NCBI GenBank assembly: GCA_026129545.1
Contig: JAHCHX010000001.1
Location: 3,099,501-3,163,500 of the forward strand
Source: Saprospiraceae bacterium
GTDB taxonomy: Bacteria > Bacteroidota > Bacteroidia > Chitinophagales > Saprospiraceae
DNA: 64,000 bases
Direction of reading: 5' to 3'
A program made the position numbers and the translations under genes. The notes under the pieces are model-generated. The model saw nothing but the letters and a program-made list of their open reading frames with translations, made no database searches and was not told the origin of the DNA. How positions within the stretch are numbered: the first letter of the stretch is position 1; the number at the start of each line of letters is the position of its first letter. Below, one piece after another: positions 8,635-18,189 of this stretch.

Positions 8635-11484
8635 CTATATTCCTTTGGAGCCTCGCTTCACTTCCACCCCGATTATTTCCAATCGGCGCTCACGAGAAGC
8701 GCGTGGGTCGTAGATGGAGCGTCGCGGGTCTTTTACATCGTCGCTAATGTCTTTGGGGGCCAGGTTTTCGCCGTTGGGTTCGAGATTGATGATGATTTGA
8801 CCATTGTCAACAAATTTCTTGTAAATGCCGCCGTCGTGCTTCAAGAAGTGATTGCGGACGCTCGCCACACGGCGGGAAGTTAGGTTCATATTGTACTGCG
8901 AGGCGGCACGCGGAGAAGCGAAACCTCTGAGGGTCAATACGATATAATCTCCACGCTCCATCATCTTGTAAAGGTCTTCAGAGAAAAAGAACAGTTTCTC
9001 CCAACCTGCACGCACCTCGCGCTCGAAGAAGTGTTCAATTGAGTCCAAAGCCGCTTGCTTTTCGGCACCATCCAATCCTGCGCTGAAATTTTCCATAAAC
9101 TCTGGCTTGCGGCGATAGAAATCCACATAAGTAGGTCGGTATTCGCGGTCTGTGGTCGGTTTCATGGTGCGCTTGTCCGGCTCGTCGTTGTCGAAATAGA
9201 GCTTGATGGGCAGATACGCTTCGAGATAGAGCGGCCTGAGGCGCAACTGCTGTTCGATATGACGGAATGGAATACGCGGCAGATTTGTGGTGAACCGCAC
9301 CGTATCACTCAAATAGCCATCTTTGGAGGCGACGATGAGATATTGGCGGTCGTAGCTGATGGTCGTTTCGTAGTATTTGGTGCCGGACGGATTCACATAT
9401 TGCTCGGTGCGGCTGCCACCTTCTATTTCCATCAACCGATAGGTGACATCATAGAGCGTGTCGCGAGTAACAGCATGCAACGTATGCGCAACGAAAGAGA
9501 TGCCTTTGGTCAAATAGACCTTCCGCTCGATGGTGATGGCATCATGTAGTTTTTCTGTGGTGACGACATCTGTGGAGTCTTGTGTGTACCCGTGTTTAGA
9601 GGCAAATGCTTGGTAGCGGTGTTCAAAGTCAATGGAATAGTCGTAGCGATTGGTGTCTTCCTTGACCTGCACCAATGATTCCAACGCCCCACCATCTTTG
9701 CCAGTGACAAAATTGCCGTTTTCCAAAAACCTACCTAAAGTATTAAGGCGCACAGTAGCTCCCGGAATAGGTTCGAGGGTTTCTTTGTCGAACACACTTA
9801 CTATAAGGCGTGGTTTGGCTGGTTTCAAATAAAGTTTTTTGACCAACGTGTCTTTCCAGATAGTGGGGGGAGTCTCAAAGCGAACCGTATCAGAAGTAAA
9901 ACGAGGTTTAGTAGCAATAATCATGTAAGAACGGCGCGGTTGCAAATCGAAGCTTTGAAAGGCACCCTCCAAAGCAACCGTGCGCTCGCGCACAATGGCG
10001 CCTTTGGCAGAATACTCCGTGAGCTGCAGGGTGGTGCCTCTCAACGAGTCGAGTGTTTCTTTGTGGAAGGTTACTGCCAACATGACGGGCTTTTCGATGG
10101 ATGCTCGATAAATATCGTAACAACACGCTTGCTCGCCGGGAATCTCGCCTTTCTCATCCACCGTGAAGGCGTTCGAGCCTTTGCGGTTGGAGGCGAGATA
10201 ACCGGTTTTGCCATTTTTCGTGACGGCAAAATATGCGTCGTGACCGGATGAGTTGATGGGTATGCCCATGTGCACGGGTTCATCCCAGCTTTCTCCATAA
10301 CCCTTTGCTCGGTAGATATCAAAACCGCCGACGGTCTGCAAGCCATCGCTGCTGAAATAGAGCATGCCAGTTCCACTATGGAAGAAGGGCGTGATGTCGT
10401 TGCCCTTGGTGTTCAGCGCGGATAGATTGACTGGCTCTGAGAATTTGTCGCCTTCAATACGGCTGTACCATATATCCAAATTGCCTTTGCCGCCGGGGCG
10501 ATTGCTGACGAAAAAGAGGGTCTCGAAAGAATCGCCATTGGCCCTGCCCACACTCGGGTGTGTGTTAGTGGAGTCTGGGTGATTGATGTGCGAGGGCAAT
10601 TTGACCGGAGGCCCCCAAGAGCCGCCAGTCATCTTCCGCATATAAATATCGCAGCGGATTTTGGCTGTTTTGCCTACGAAATCGCAAATCGTATAGTACA
10701 TCACATCACCATTTTCATTGAAAGTGACGTTGGTCGTGTGCCGATTTTCCTCATTGAAATCCACCATATTGGATACCAATGTGTCGCCGGGTTCTAAGGT
10801 GGCATACATGGTTTTTGTGAGGCGGCGCTTCGGATAGTTTTTGTCTTTTTCAAACTCGAACTTGTACGACGAGTAATAGAGCGTGTCGCCTTTGGCGCCT
10901 TTGGGGTAAAGCGAAAAGTCCGCGTAGATTGAATTGATGGCGTGCAGCGTGTCCAGAGGGGGCTGAGAATCCGATTCGGCGCTCAACAACAGCGCCCAAT
11001 CGCAATTTTCAAGACCGCGTTCGGCGTTCTCCAACACCTGCTGCGTGATACCGACGGGGGTTTCGATGTAAAGAAACCGACGATATAGTTCTTTGGCCTC
11101 GGCGTATTTGCCGAGCAGGAATTTGGCTTGTGCCAATTTCACCAATTGCATCCCGTCGGATGTCACCATTCTATTGCCAACAATCCTTTCATAAGCGATT
11201 TCGGCTTGTTCTATCGCCGAGAATCGCATGGCTGCGTCGCCATATTTTTCCAATGCGGGCATTCGCAGGCTGTCGTATTCCAACACTCGCCTGTAATAAA
11301 TCATCGCTGTGTAGTCATCGCCTTTGGCGACCGCTTTTTCGGCATCGCGTTCCAGCGAGTTGACGTTTTGGGCGCGGTCGTGGTCAGCGTTGATTCTGTC
11401 CGTAATACCGCTTTGGCTTTTGGCAGCCTGAACGGCCAAAAACATGATTACTATGGGGAAAAAAAGAAAGTGTTTAGCCTTCAT
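8635..11484 (-). CDS. TPR / PD40 propeller / OmpA-like protein (PorE-like), longer paralogue
   Basis: About 949 residues from the ATG at 11484, chosen because it gives a clean signal peptide (MKAKHFLFFPIVIMFLAVQA.AKS); an upstream in-frame start at 11562 would bury it. The domain order matches the neighbouring 6160-8577 protein: TPR-like helices, PD40 propeller blades (ETLFFVSNRPGGKGNLDIWY, MLYFSSDGLQTVGGFDIYRA), several Cna/carboxypeptidase-regulatory-like repeats (LIVSVFDKETLEPIPGATVR), then an OmpA-like C terminus with YNMNLTSRRVASVRNHFLKH. The extra length lies mainly in additional regulatory-like repeats. Likely a T9SS-associated periplasmic component acting with the adjacent PorP/SprF-like protein. 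Confidence 0.82.
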   Translation of the reverse strand: MKAKHFLFFPIVIMFLAVQAAKSQSGITDRINADHDRAQNVNSLERDAEKAVAKGDDYTAMIYYRRVLEYDSLRMPALEKYGDAAMRFSAIEQAEIAYERIVGNRMVTSDGMQLVKLAQAKFLLGKYAEAKELYRRFLYIETPVGITQQVLENAERGLENCDWALLLSAESDSQPPLDTLHAINSIYADFSLYPKGAKGDTLYYSSYKFEFEKDKNYPKRRLTKTMYATLEPGDTLVSNMVDFNEENRHTTNVTFNENGDVMYYTICDFVGKTAKIRCDIYMRKMTGGSWGPPVKLPSHINHPDSTNTHPSVGRANGDSFETLFFVSNRPGGKGNLDIWYSRIEGDKFSEPVNLSALNTKGNDITPFFHSGTGMLYFSSDGLQTVGGFDIYRAKGYGESWDEPVHMGIPINSSGHDAYFAVTKNGKTGYLASNRKGSNAFTVDEKGEIPGEQACCYDIYRASIEKPVMLAVTFHKETLDSLRGTTLQLTEYSAKGAIVRERTVALEGAFQSFDLQPRRSYMIIATKPRFTSDTVRFETPPTIWKDTLVKKLYLKPAKPRLIVSVFDKETLEPIPGATVRLNTLGRFLENGNFVTGKDGGALESLVQVKEDTNRYDYSIDFEHRYQAFASKHGYTQDSTDVVTTEKLHDAITIERKVYLTKGISFVAHTLHAVTRDTLYDVTYRLMEIEGGSRTEQYVNPSGTKYYETTISYDRQYLIVASKDGYLSDTVRFTTNLPRIPFRHIEQQLRLRPLYLEAYLPIKLYFDNDEPDKRTMKPTTDREYRPTYVDFYRRKPEFMENFSAGLDGAEKQAALDSIEHFFEREVRAGWEKLFFFSEDLYKMMERGDYIVLTLRGFASPRAASQYNMNLTSRRVASVRNHFLKHDGGIYKKFVDNGQIIINLEPNGENLAPKDISDDVKDPRRSIYDPRASRERRLEIIGVEVKRGSKGI

Positions 11485-11615
11485 GACGGCGTGATTATGA
11501 ATTTCCGAAAGGGGGATTACGCTTTGTTGCAATGGTCTGTTGGTTATCTGGCTGAAAGCCAAGGGGGAGGATTAAGTGGTCGTTAAAAGGGTTGTTTTAT
11601 TGTTCATAAAGCACC

Positions 11616-12698
11616 CTAAATAATAGGGCACGTTTTGAATTTTACGGGTTTCACTTTGTAAAGGCGATAGATAAGGGCTACTTCGGGGCCGCCGCGACCG
11701 CGTGTGACGAGGTCCACATCCGACCAGATATTCACGTCGTAGGTGAAGCCAATTGTCCATGTGCGCCAAAGCACCTCGACGTGAGGGATAAGCGCATCCT
11801 GATAGCGGTGGCGATAATTCACACCGATTTGCAAAGCAAGTTCTCGATATGGGTTCTGATTGAGATGCATTCGGATGCCTCCGCCATACACGATTTCTCG
11901 ATAACCGCCTTGTCGTTGGAAAAGCCCTTGCCCTACCAAGTCAAAAGTATTGGACATTTGAAGAAGTCCCAATGCGTAGATGGACATCTTGCTGTGAAGC
12001 CGTACGTTGCCGGGGTCAGTTAGGCTCGACGACCAAAAATCGTGATTGGGCCGATTGATGTGGTGCATACCACCTCCCACATCAAGGCGGTGGCGCTTTT
12101 CCTCTGCTTGAAAACGCACGTTGACCCCAGCACTGAGGTCGAAGTATTTCAGGCTGTTGTTCTGAAAAAGCTGGTCTTCCCGCATATCCGCATTGGGGTC
12201 AAAGATGCAGTCCACCCATTGAGCATCGAAGGTGAGCCGATTGGTGCTGAATGCCCGTTGACCAAAAGCTGGCGTTACGCCTGCGGTGAGGTAGGTGTTC
12301 CGAGCCAATGGGAGCGTGGCCGAAATCGGAATGCCTATTTGCATGGAGGTCAAATTGAGACTGCCTTGCCTGTCGTAGTTCACGATGAGCGAACCTGTCA
12401 GGTAGCGGTCATATTTCCCTTTTGTCCAGTAAACCTTGTTTTCGAAGCTGCCGGAAAATGTGGTGTAAGGCACCGGCACACTATGCCATTGGCTGCGGTA
12501 GTTGCCCACAAAACGCATATCCCCGCCAAACACGCCCGCAAGCCCCGGGCTTAGATTGAGGGGCGAATTGCCAAATTGAGAAAAGTGAATGTCTTGCGCG
12601 TTCGCGGCAAAAACCGGGAGTAAAAGCGCAAGCAGGAGGATGATTCGCGGGCATGTGGTAAAAGTGTTCACAGTCGCTGAATTTTGGATTTGGTACAC
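11616..12698 (-). CDS. PorP/SprF family type IX secretion membrane protein
   Basis: About 360 residues. The opening AQDIHFSQFGNSPLNLSPGLAG is characteristic of the PorP/SprF family, followed by a beta-barrel-like sequence (NYRSQW..VPVPYTTFSGSFENKV, LGLLQMSNTFDLVGQG) ending FTYDVNIW... SprF is needed for secretion of the SprB adhesin in Flavobacterium, and a SprB-like gene ends this run. The frame has no ATG near its start: it opens at GTG 12698, with a second GTG at 12671 that would place the signal peptide (IILLLALLLPVFAANAQ) closer to the N terminus. An outer-membrane location is expected. Confidence 0.88.
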   Translation of the reverse strand: MYQIQNSATVNTFTTCPRIILLLALLLPVFAANAQDIHFSQFGNSPLNLSPGLAGVFGGDMRFVGNYRSQWHSVPVPYTTFSGSFENKVYWTKGKYDRYLTGSLIVNYDRQGSLNLTSMQIGIPISATLPLARNTYLTAGVTPAFGQRAFSTNRLTFDAQWVDCIFDPNADMREDQLFQNNSLKYFDLSAGVNVRFQAEEKRHRLDVGGGMHHINRPNHDFWSSSLTDPGNVRLHSKMSIYALGLLQMSNTFDLVGQGLFQRQGGYREIVYGGGIRMHLNQNPYRELALQIGVNYRHRYQDALIPHVEVLWRTWTIGFTYDVNIWSDVDLVTRGRGGPEVALIYRLYKVKPVKFKTCPII

Positions 12699-12902
12699 GT
12701 TCGGTACAAAATAACAGGCATATCGCAGCCCTACAAGCCGGTTTGGATTGCTTCAACGGCAAATGTTGTACCAATGAGACAATCTGCACCCGAGTGGAGG
12801 ATTGCGTCAAAAAGACTAAAATCGAAGGAGGAGGAATCGCAGCACCCTTACAGGGAGGCAGACAGGCGTTGCGATTAAAATCATGAGATAAAGAAACCGG
12901 CG

Positions 12903-12931
12903 TAAAGTTAGTGTTTTCGCCGGAAGGCAAA
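12903..12931 (-). promoter_or_regulatory. Candidate promoter of the PorP-adhesin operon
   Basis: On the minus strand, TTTG (12931-12928), a 17-base spacer and TAACTTTA (12910-12903) resemble the Bacteroidota consensus, with one mismatch in the -7 box. The leader to the PorP-like start would be about 200 bases. The rest of the 12699-12900 stretch shows nothing else recognisable. Confidence 0.38.
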
Positions 12932-12952
12932 ATTTTTCAGGGGGATTAACAC

Positions 12953-12985
12953 AAAAAAGGTTTGCCGTATAGCCGACAAACCTTT
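12953..12985 (-). terminator. Rho-independent terminator after the T9SS cargo gene
   Basis: On the minus strand, a 9-bp stem (AAAGGTTTG, 12985-12977, with its complement at 12964-12956) closes a 12-base loop and is followed directly by a T-run. It lies 28 bases beyond the stop of the 13013-15097 gene and separates it from the PorP-adhesin run. Confidence 0.75.
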
Positions 12986-13012
12986 AACAAATTGGCATAA
13001 ATGCTCAAAATG

Positions 13013-15097
13013 TCATTGCTGAATCACCATTCTCAGCATGGATGCTCGCTGACCCGCACTGATGCGCAGTAAATACAACCCTGAGGGTAGTTCGGGATAT
13101 TCGAGTTGGCGAGTGAGCATACCTGTCTTGAAATTGGCGATTTCTCGGTGCAGCATCTTCCCTTCGGGGTCATACAGAGATATTTCAATATCCTCCGTTG
13201 CTTCTCCATTCAACTCAAGCGTGAAAACGCCACTGTTTGGATTGGGGAACAGCCGGCTGGTGCTGAGCCATTCGTGGTTTTGGGTGGCGACGATGCCGAC
13301 AATCTGCTCTATCACACTCGACCCGCATATATTTTGGGCTGTCAAACGCACCGTATAGGTACCCGCTAGGGTATATGTGTGCGAAATTGAAGTGGAGGAG
13401 CTGTTGCTGGTGATACCATCGCCGAAGTCCCATTGATATGCGGTGGCACCGCCACTGGAAGTGTTGGCAAAATGGATTGTCGTCCCCTCTATATGGTAAG
13501 TGAAACCCGCTTGGGGAATTTGATTGGCCGCCGACAAGATTACTTCAAGGGCTTGGGATTGCCCACTCGCGTCAGTCGCTGTCACTCCATATATGCCCGG
13601 GGCGAGGTCGTCGGCAGTGGGGCCAGCCTGTCCGTTGCTCCATGAATAACTGAACGGGGGCACCCCTCCCACCGCACCCACCGTGGCCGAACCATCGAAC
13701 GCGACTGGGCAACTGGGTTGGGTCGCGGAGAGGAGTTGAAGCCCCAAGGGGCTTACAAACAACATTTGTGCAAAGAAGATAGAGTTGGTGGTTCCTGTCG
13801 AGTTATGGTTGCCAATCGTCAGGGTGGCACTACTTGTGTTCCCCCCAACCACCAGTTTGTTGGGGCTTGCATCCATGCTGATGCCATTGTCGCCACTTGC
13901 TCCCACGAATGACTCGGCGTGTGCCACAGAGCCATCGGCAAGCGACACTTTTGCAAAGAATGGGTCAGCATTGCCTTGTGGGCTTAGAATGAACGTGCCA
14001 AAAAGAGCAGTGCTGACAAACGAGCCGAACATAAAAAGGTGGTTGTCAGCCACTGCCGACCAAATGGGGTAGTTGTCGCCCGTCCATGCGATTTTCTTCG
14101 CCCACTCCACCCCGCCAGAAGAGGAGGTCAGCGCCGTCGCCCATATATGGTAGTCGTCAGTGCCACTTTCGGCGGTCAGCGAAATGCCCGGCGCAAAGGT
14201 GGTCGTATGTTTGAAACTGGCCACAGCAAACACCCGTTGCGCCGAAGGGTCAAGGGCTATGGTCAGTCTGGTGGACGACCCCGAGCCTCCCGTGAATTTT
14301 TTCTGCCAAAACAAAGTGCCGCTCGTTGTGCTTCTTTTTTCAACAAAAAAACTGCCGCTCCAACAATAGCATCCAAACGGGAAACCACTATAAGTCTGGG
14401 CATGATGACCGCTGGTGTAAACACTCCCATTATTGTCTAGGCGAATGTCGAAAACTTGGTCGCGGTTGGAAGAGGAGCCTGTCGAAACGGCCCACTCCAC
14501 TTGGCTCAGATTGGGCGAAAGTTTCAGCAGATACCCATCTTCTCCACCAATGGCCGACAAACTGTAGGGGCCATAAGTGACAGTGCCAAATTGTCCGCCA
14601 GCCACATAACAGTTCCCAGCCGCGTCGGTGCGTACTACCCTTGCCCAGCTTTTCCCGACACCAGACGTTTGGAAGGTGGCCAGCAATTGGCCGCTTGCGC
14701 TGTATTTCGCCAAATATGTCAAACTATCACCCGTGGTTGGGCTTGCCTCTATGGTGCCCGCCACAAATACGTTGCCCTGTGCATCGGTGGTGACATGGTT
14801 TGCCTTAGGTTCGAATAGCTGAACCCACTCCGCCTTGTTGGCTTGATTCAATTTGAGAAGGTAATGACGAGTGGTGGTGTTGTCGGGAGTGGCAGCCGTC
14901 AAGTCGTCGAAAACTACGGTGCCCCGAATGGTGCCTGTCAGATAGGTGCTACCGTCGGGACTGGCAGCAATGGAGGTGTTGGTAAGAGTGCCGGCAGGGG
15001 GGGCGGAATATCTTTTGGCAGTATTCCAATTTTGAGCTGTTAGCAAAACGGTTGAGAATAGGGTGAAAAGGGCTGGCAGGAAGAAATTTGGTCTCAT
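13013..15097 (-). CDS. Secreted protein with SBBP-like repeats, SprB repeat, PKD domain and T9SS type A sorting domain
   Basis: 694 residues with signal peptide MRPNFFLPALFTLFSTVLLTAQ. Residues about 40-430 hold propeller-like SBBP-type repeats (GNVFVAGTIEA, GNCYVAGGQFGTVTYG, GGEDGYLLKLSPNLSQVEWA). One SprB repeat follows (VGAVGGVPPFSYSWSNGQAG), then a PKD domain (YQWDFGDGITSNSSS). The last ~85 residues are a type A sorting domain (LFPNPNSGVFTLEL ... LPSGLYLLRISAGQRASMLR). The protein is therefore predicted to be exported by T9SS and anchored or released at the surface. Its own terminator separates it from the operon downstream. No catalytic domain is visible. Confidence 0.88.
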   Translation of the reverse strand: MRPNFFLPALFTLFSTVLLTAQNWNTAKRYSAPPAGTLTNTSIAASPDGSTYLTGTIRGTVVFDDLTAATPDNTTTRHYLLKLNQANKAEWVQLFEPKANHVTTDAQGNVFVAGTIEASPTTGDSLTYLAKYSASGQLLATFQTSGVGKSWARVVRTDAAGNCYVAGGQFGTVTYGPYSLSAIGGEDGYLLKLSPNLSQVEWAVSTGSSSNRDQVFDIRLDNNGSVYTSGHHAQTYSGFPFGCYCWSGSFFVEKRSTTSGTLFWQKKFTGGSGSSTRLTIALDPSAQRVFAVASFKHTTTFAPGISLTAESGTDDYHIWATALTSSSGGVEWAKKIAWTGDNYPIWSAVADNHLFMFGSFVSTALFGTFILSPQGNADPFFAKVSLADGSVAHAESFVGASGDNGISMDASPNKLVVGGNTSSATLTIGNHNSTGTTNSIFFAQMLFVSPLGLQLLSATQPSCPVAFDGSATVGAVGGVPPFSYSWSNGQAGPTADDLAPGIYGVTATDASGQSQALEVILSAANQIPQAGFTYHIEGTTIHFANTSSGGATAYQWDFGDGITSNSSSTSISHTYTLAGTYTVRLTAQNICGSSVIEQIVGIVATQNHEWLSTSRLFPNPNSGVFTLELNGEATEDIEISLYDPEGKMLHREIANFKTGMLTRQLEYPELPSGLYLLRISAGQRASMLRMVIQQ

Positions 15098-15410
15098 CTT
15101 TCAAAAAAGTTGGTTTGACGTGAAAGAAATGGTTTACTATGCTTGGCTGGGCAAAAGTGTGTGCCTGCCACCTGCGCAGAAAACCCGACAATGGGTGAAA
15201 TCATAAAAATCACGGCTCTACCGGAAAAGCTAGAACGGGGGGCAGGCTCCTAACGGGTTTCCGGGAAACGAACCGGATTTTGCATCGCCATACCGATTGA
15301 CGTGGAGCATTTTTTCAAATACCCCCGTTTTTTTGAACAAACGATGCCTTTCCAGACTTTGGACTTATTAACTTCGCTTCTCTTATTTTCTTCACAATTA
15401 GTCTTGTCAC
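15098..15410. other. Divergent intergenic region, no clear element
   Basis: 313 bases between the divergent T9SS cargo gene and the cation ATPase. The only promoter-like string is TAACTTCG (15369-15376), one base from TAnnTTTG, but no TTTG sits at the right distance upstream. No gene, repeat or strong hairpin was recognised. Confidence 0.4.
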
Positions 15411-18134
15411 ATGACCAAATCAGAACGGATACAGTTAGTAAAAGAGACCAACTGGCACGCCCTTTCAGAGCAGGAGGTTTTTGAAAAATTGGAGACCAAT
15501 AAAAGCGGACTGAAAGAGACCGCCGTCGCGGAACGATTGGAGATGTATGGCCCGAACACGTTGCCCGCTCCCAAGCAACCCACGATTTGGGACATTCTCT
15601 TGCATCAGGTTGCCAATCCCTTGATTTTTATTCTGGTGGCAGCCGCCATCGCATCAGTAATGATTGGGGAAGGCGTGGATGCCTTGTTTATATTCGTGGT
15701 CATCGCCCTCAATACCGCTCTCGGAGCCTATCAGGAATTCAAGGCGCAAAAGAGCGCCTCGAGTTTGCAAAAGATGTTGAAGATAAAAGCACTCGTGCGG
15801 CGCGAAGGGAAAAGCAAAGAGGTGCCTTCCGAAGACTTGGTGCCGGGCGATGTGGTGTTGCTCGAATCGGGCGCAAAGGTGCCTGCCGACTTGCGGCTGT
15901 TCGAAGCGAACAACCTCGCATCCGACGAGAGTTTTCTCACGGGAGAGTCGGTAGCCGCCGAAAAACACACCAACCCTTTGGATGAGGGTACAGTGGTGAA
16001 CGACCGAGACAACACGGTGTTCGCTGGCTCCACCATCACTTCCGGTCGAGGGCGAGGCATCGTCATTTCGACTGGCACGGCGACACAAGTAGGCATGATT
16101 GCCCAGAGCGTAGCGGAGTCCGACACGGCCAAACCACCGTTGGTGCAGCGGATGGAAAAGTTCACTAAGAACATTAGCGCGATAGTGTTGGGTCTGAGCG
16201 TCGTCTTGGCCATCCTGCTCCGTTTTCAAGGTTACGACGCGGCTGCTATTTTCTTTTTTGTGGTGGCGCTGGCCGTTTCTGCCATTCCCGAAGGCTTGCC
16301 TGTGGCGCTCACGGTAGCCCTTTCCATCGCAACCAAACGAATGTCGAATCGCAATGTGATTGTGCGCCGACTGACCGCCGTGGAGAGTTTGGGCAGCTGC
16401 ACCGTCATTGCCAGCGATAAAACAGGGACGCTCACCGTCAATCAGCAGACGGCCAAGCAGGTTGTGTTTCCTAACGGAAAAACATTTAGCATTTCTGGAG
16501 AAGGCTATCAAGGCGAAGGCAAAGTGCTTTCGGAAGGAAATGCGTCGCTCGACGATGACGAGATGATTCAGTTAAAGCGCCTGACCGAAGTGGCTATTTT
16601 GGCAAACGAGGCCAGCCTGGTGTATGAGCAAGACGAGTGGAGCCACCGCGGCGACGCGATGGATGTCGCATTGCTTGCATTGGGCTACAAAGTAGGGTTG
16701 GCCCCGATGGAAATGAAGGAAAACACGCCGCTGCTGGGCGAGATTCCTTACGAGTCGGAGCGCAAATTTTCAGCCGCGTTTTTTGAAAAAAATGGGAAAA
16801 CATGGGTAGCCGCCAAAGGTGCGGTAGAGACTATACTTGACTTTTGTACCCATGCACAACAGGGCGACGAGCAGGTATCTCTTGAACGAAAAAGCATTGA
16901 AAAACAGGCAGATGAAATGGCCGAGAATGGTTTGCGCGTGTTGGCCTTTGCAGGCGGGGCGTGTCCTGATTTTGAAAAAAAATCAAAACACGATGCCGAC
17001 GAGCTTAGCGGGCTGACTTTTTATGGCTTGGTCGGGTTTATTGACCCCTTGCGCTCCGAAGCAGCGGACGCAGTGAACAAATGCAAAAAAGCGGGCATCA
17101 AAGTCTTGATGATTACGGGCGACCACCCCGCCACAGCAGGTGCCATCGCGCAAGAACTGGGTATTTTCAAGGCAGACGAACAGACGGTGGTGACGGGGCA
17201 GCGACTCAGTGAAGCGGGTGGCCCCGACGACACGGCTTTTCAGGAATTGGTGCTTTCCACGACGGTGTTCGCTCGTGTGTCGCCCACTCAAAAATTGGAA
17301 ATCGTGGATGTGCTCATCAAAAACGGCGAGTTTGTGGCCGTGACGGGCGACGGCGTGAACGACACGCCTGCCCTCCGCAGGGCTAATATCGGGGTGGCGA
17401 TGGGGTCGGGTACCGACGCGGCGAAGGAGGTGGGGTCTATGATAATCGTGGACGACAATTTCTCTTCCATCGTGGCGGGTGTGGAAGAGGGGCGCTTTGC
17501 CTACGACAATGTCCGCAAAGTGATTTTCCTGCTTATATCAACCGGAGCGGCAGAGGTCTTTTTGTTTATCGCGGCCATCATGTTCCAATTGCCGCTGCCA
17601 TTGCTGGCCGTGCAATTGTTGTGGCTCAATCTGGTGACCAACGGCATCCAAGATGTGGCACTTGCCTTTGAGGGTGGCGAGCCGGGAGCGATGAAACGGA
17701 AACCTCGCAAGACCACCGAACGCATCTTCAATCCCCGAATGATTAGCCAAACATTGGTGTCGGGCGTCACGATGGGGCTAATCGCTTTTGGCACTTGGTA
17801 TTGGCTTATCGAAATCGTGAAAATGGATGAGGAATCCGCCCGCAACGATATACTTTTGCTTTTTGTGTTGATGCAGAACGTGCACGCTTTCAACAGCCGC
17901 TCCGAAACGACCTCCGTTTTCAGGGTGCCGCTGAGCCGCAACTATTTACTGGTGTTTGGCGTCCTCGTCGCGCAGGGCATTCACATATTGAGCATGCACA
18001 TCCCGTTCATGCAGGGTCTGCTACGAGTGGAGCCTGTCAGCCCCTTCTATTGGAAGACCCTTCTCCTCTTGGCAGCCACTATTTTGGTAGTGATGGAAGT
18101 GTTCAAATGGTGGGTGCGAAGGCGCGAGGGATGA
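15411..18134 (+). CDS. P2-type cation-transporting ATPase (Ca2+-ATPase-like)
   Basis: 907 residues, typical for a P-type II ATPase. The N-terminal cation-ATPase domain (NWHALSEQEVFEKLETNKSG) is followed by M1-M2, the actuator motif SFLTGESV, and M4 with the ion-site motif IPEGLPVALTVAL. The phosphorylation motif DKTGTLT carries the catalytic Asp, and the hinge is TGDGVNDTPAL. The C-terminal six-helix bundle includes LPLPLLAVQLLWLNLVTNG and QDVALAFEGGE. The IPEGLP motif places it with Ca2+ (SERCA/PMR1-like) or Na+/K+-type pumps rather than heavy-metal pumps. The ion is not proven. It lies in the inner membrane and is followed after 55 bases by an SLC13-type transporter on the same strand. Confidence 0.92.
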   Translation: MTKSERIQLVKETNWHALSEQEVFEKLETNKSGLKETAVAERLEMYGPNTLPAPKQPTIWDILLHQVANPLIFILVAAAIASVMIGEGVDALFIFVVIALNTALGAYQEFKAQKSASSLQKMLKIKALVRREGKSKEVPSEDLVPGDVVLLESGAKVPADLRLFEANNLASDESFLTGESVAAEKHTNPLDEGTVVNDRDNTVFAGSTITSGRGRGIVISTGTATQVGMIAQSVAESDTAKPPLVQRMEKFTKNISAIVLGLSVVLAILLRFQGYDAAAIFFFVVALAVSAIPEGLPVALTVALSIATKRMSNRNVIVRRLTAVESLGSCTVIASDKTGTLTVNQQTAKQVVFPNGKTFSISGEGYQGEGKVLSEGNASLDDDEMIQLKRLTEVAILANEASLVYEQDEWSHRGDAMDVALLALGYKVGLAPMEMKENTPLLGEIPYESERKFSAAFFEKNGKTWVAAKGAVETILDFCTHAQQGDEQVSLERKSIEKQADEMAENGLRVLAFAGGACPDFEKKSKHDADELSGLTFYGLVGFIDPLRSEAADAVNKCKKAGIKVLMITGDHPATAGAIAQELGIFKADEQTVVTGQRLSEAGGPDDTAFQELVLSTTVFARVSPTQKLEIVDVLIKNGEFVAVTGDGVNDTPALRRANIGVAMGSGTDAAKEVGSMIIVDDNFSSIVAGVEEGRFAYDNVRKVIFLLISTGAAEVFLFIAAIMFQLPLPLLAVQLLWLNLVTNGIQDVALAFEGGEPGAMKRKPRKTTERIFNPRMISQTLVSGVTMGLIAFGTWYWLIEIVKMDEESARNDILLLFVLMQNVHAFNSRSETTSVFRVPLSRNYLLVFGVLVAQGIHILSMHIPFMQGLLRVEPVSPFYWKTLLLLAATILVVMEVFKWWVRRREG

Positions 18135-18162
18135 CCCGGCGACGGGTTCCTTCTAATTACTC

Positions 18163-18170
18163 TACTTTTG
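18163..18170 (+). promoter_or_regulatory. -7 box candidate for the SLC13 transporter
   Basis: TACTTTTG matches the Bacteroidota -7 box TAnnTTTG exactly and lies 19 bases before the GTG start at 18190. No TTTG or TTG is found 17-23 bases upstream, so the promoter is incomplete by consensus. It suggests separate transcription with a very short leader. Confidence 0.4.
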
Positions 18171-18189
18171 GCCCAAAATCAGGTAAACA

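Noticed and set aside
15332..15376. Housekeeping promoter for the cation ATPase
   Set aside because: TAACTTCG is near the -7 box, but the nearest TTTG strings are 33 and 7 bases away, outside 17-23.
15654..16511. A 285-codon minus-strand open frame
   Set aside because: Antisense to the P-type ATPase catalytic region; His/Arg/Gln-rich shadow translation.
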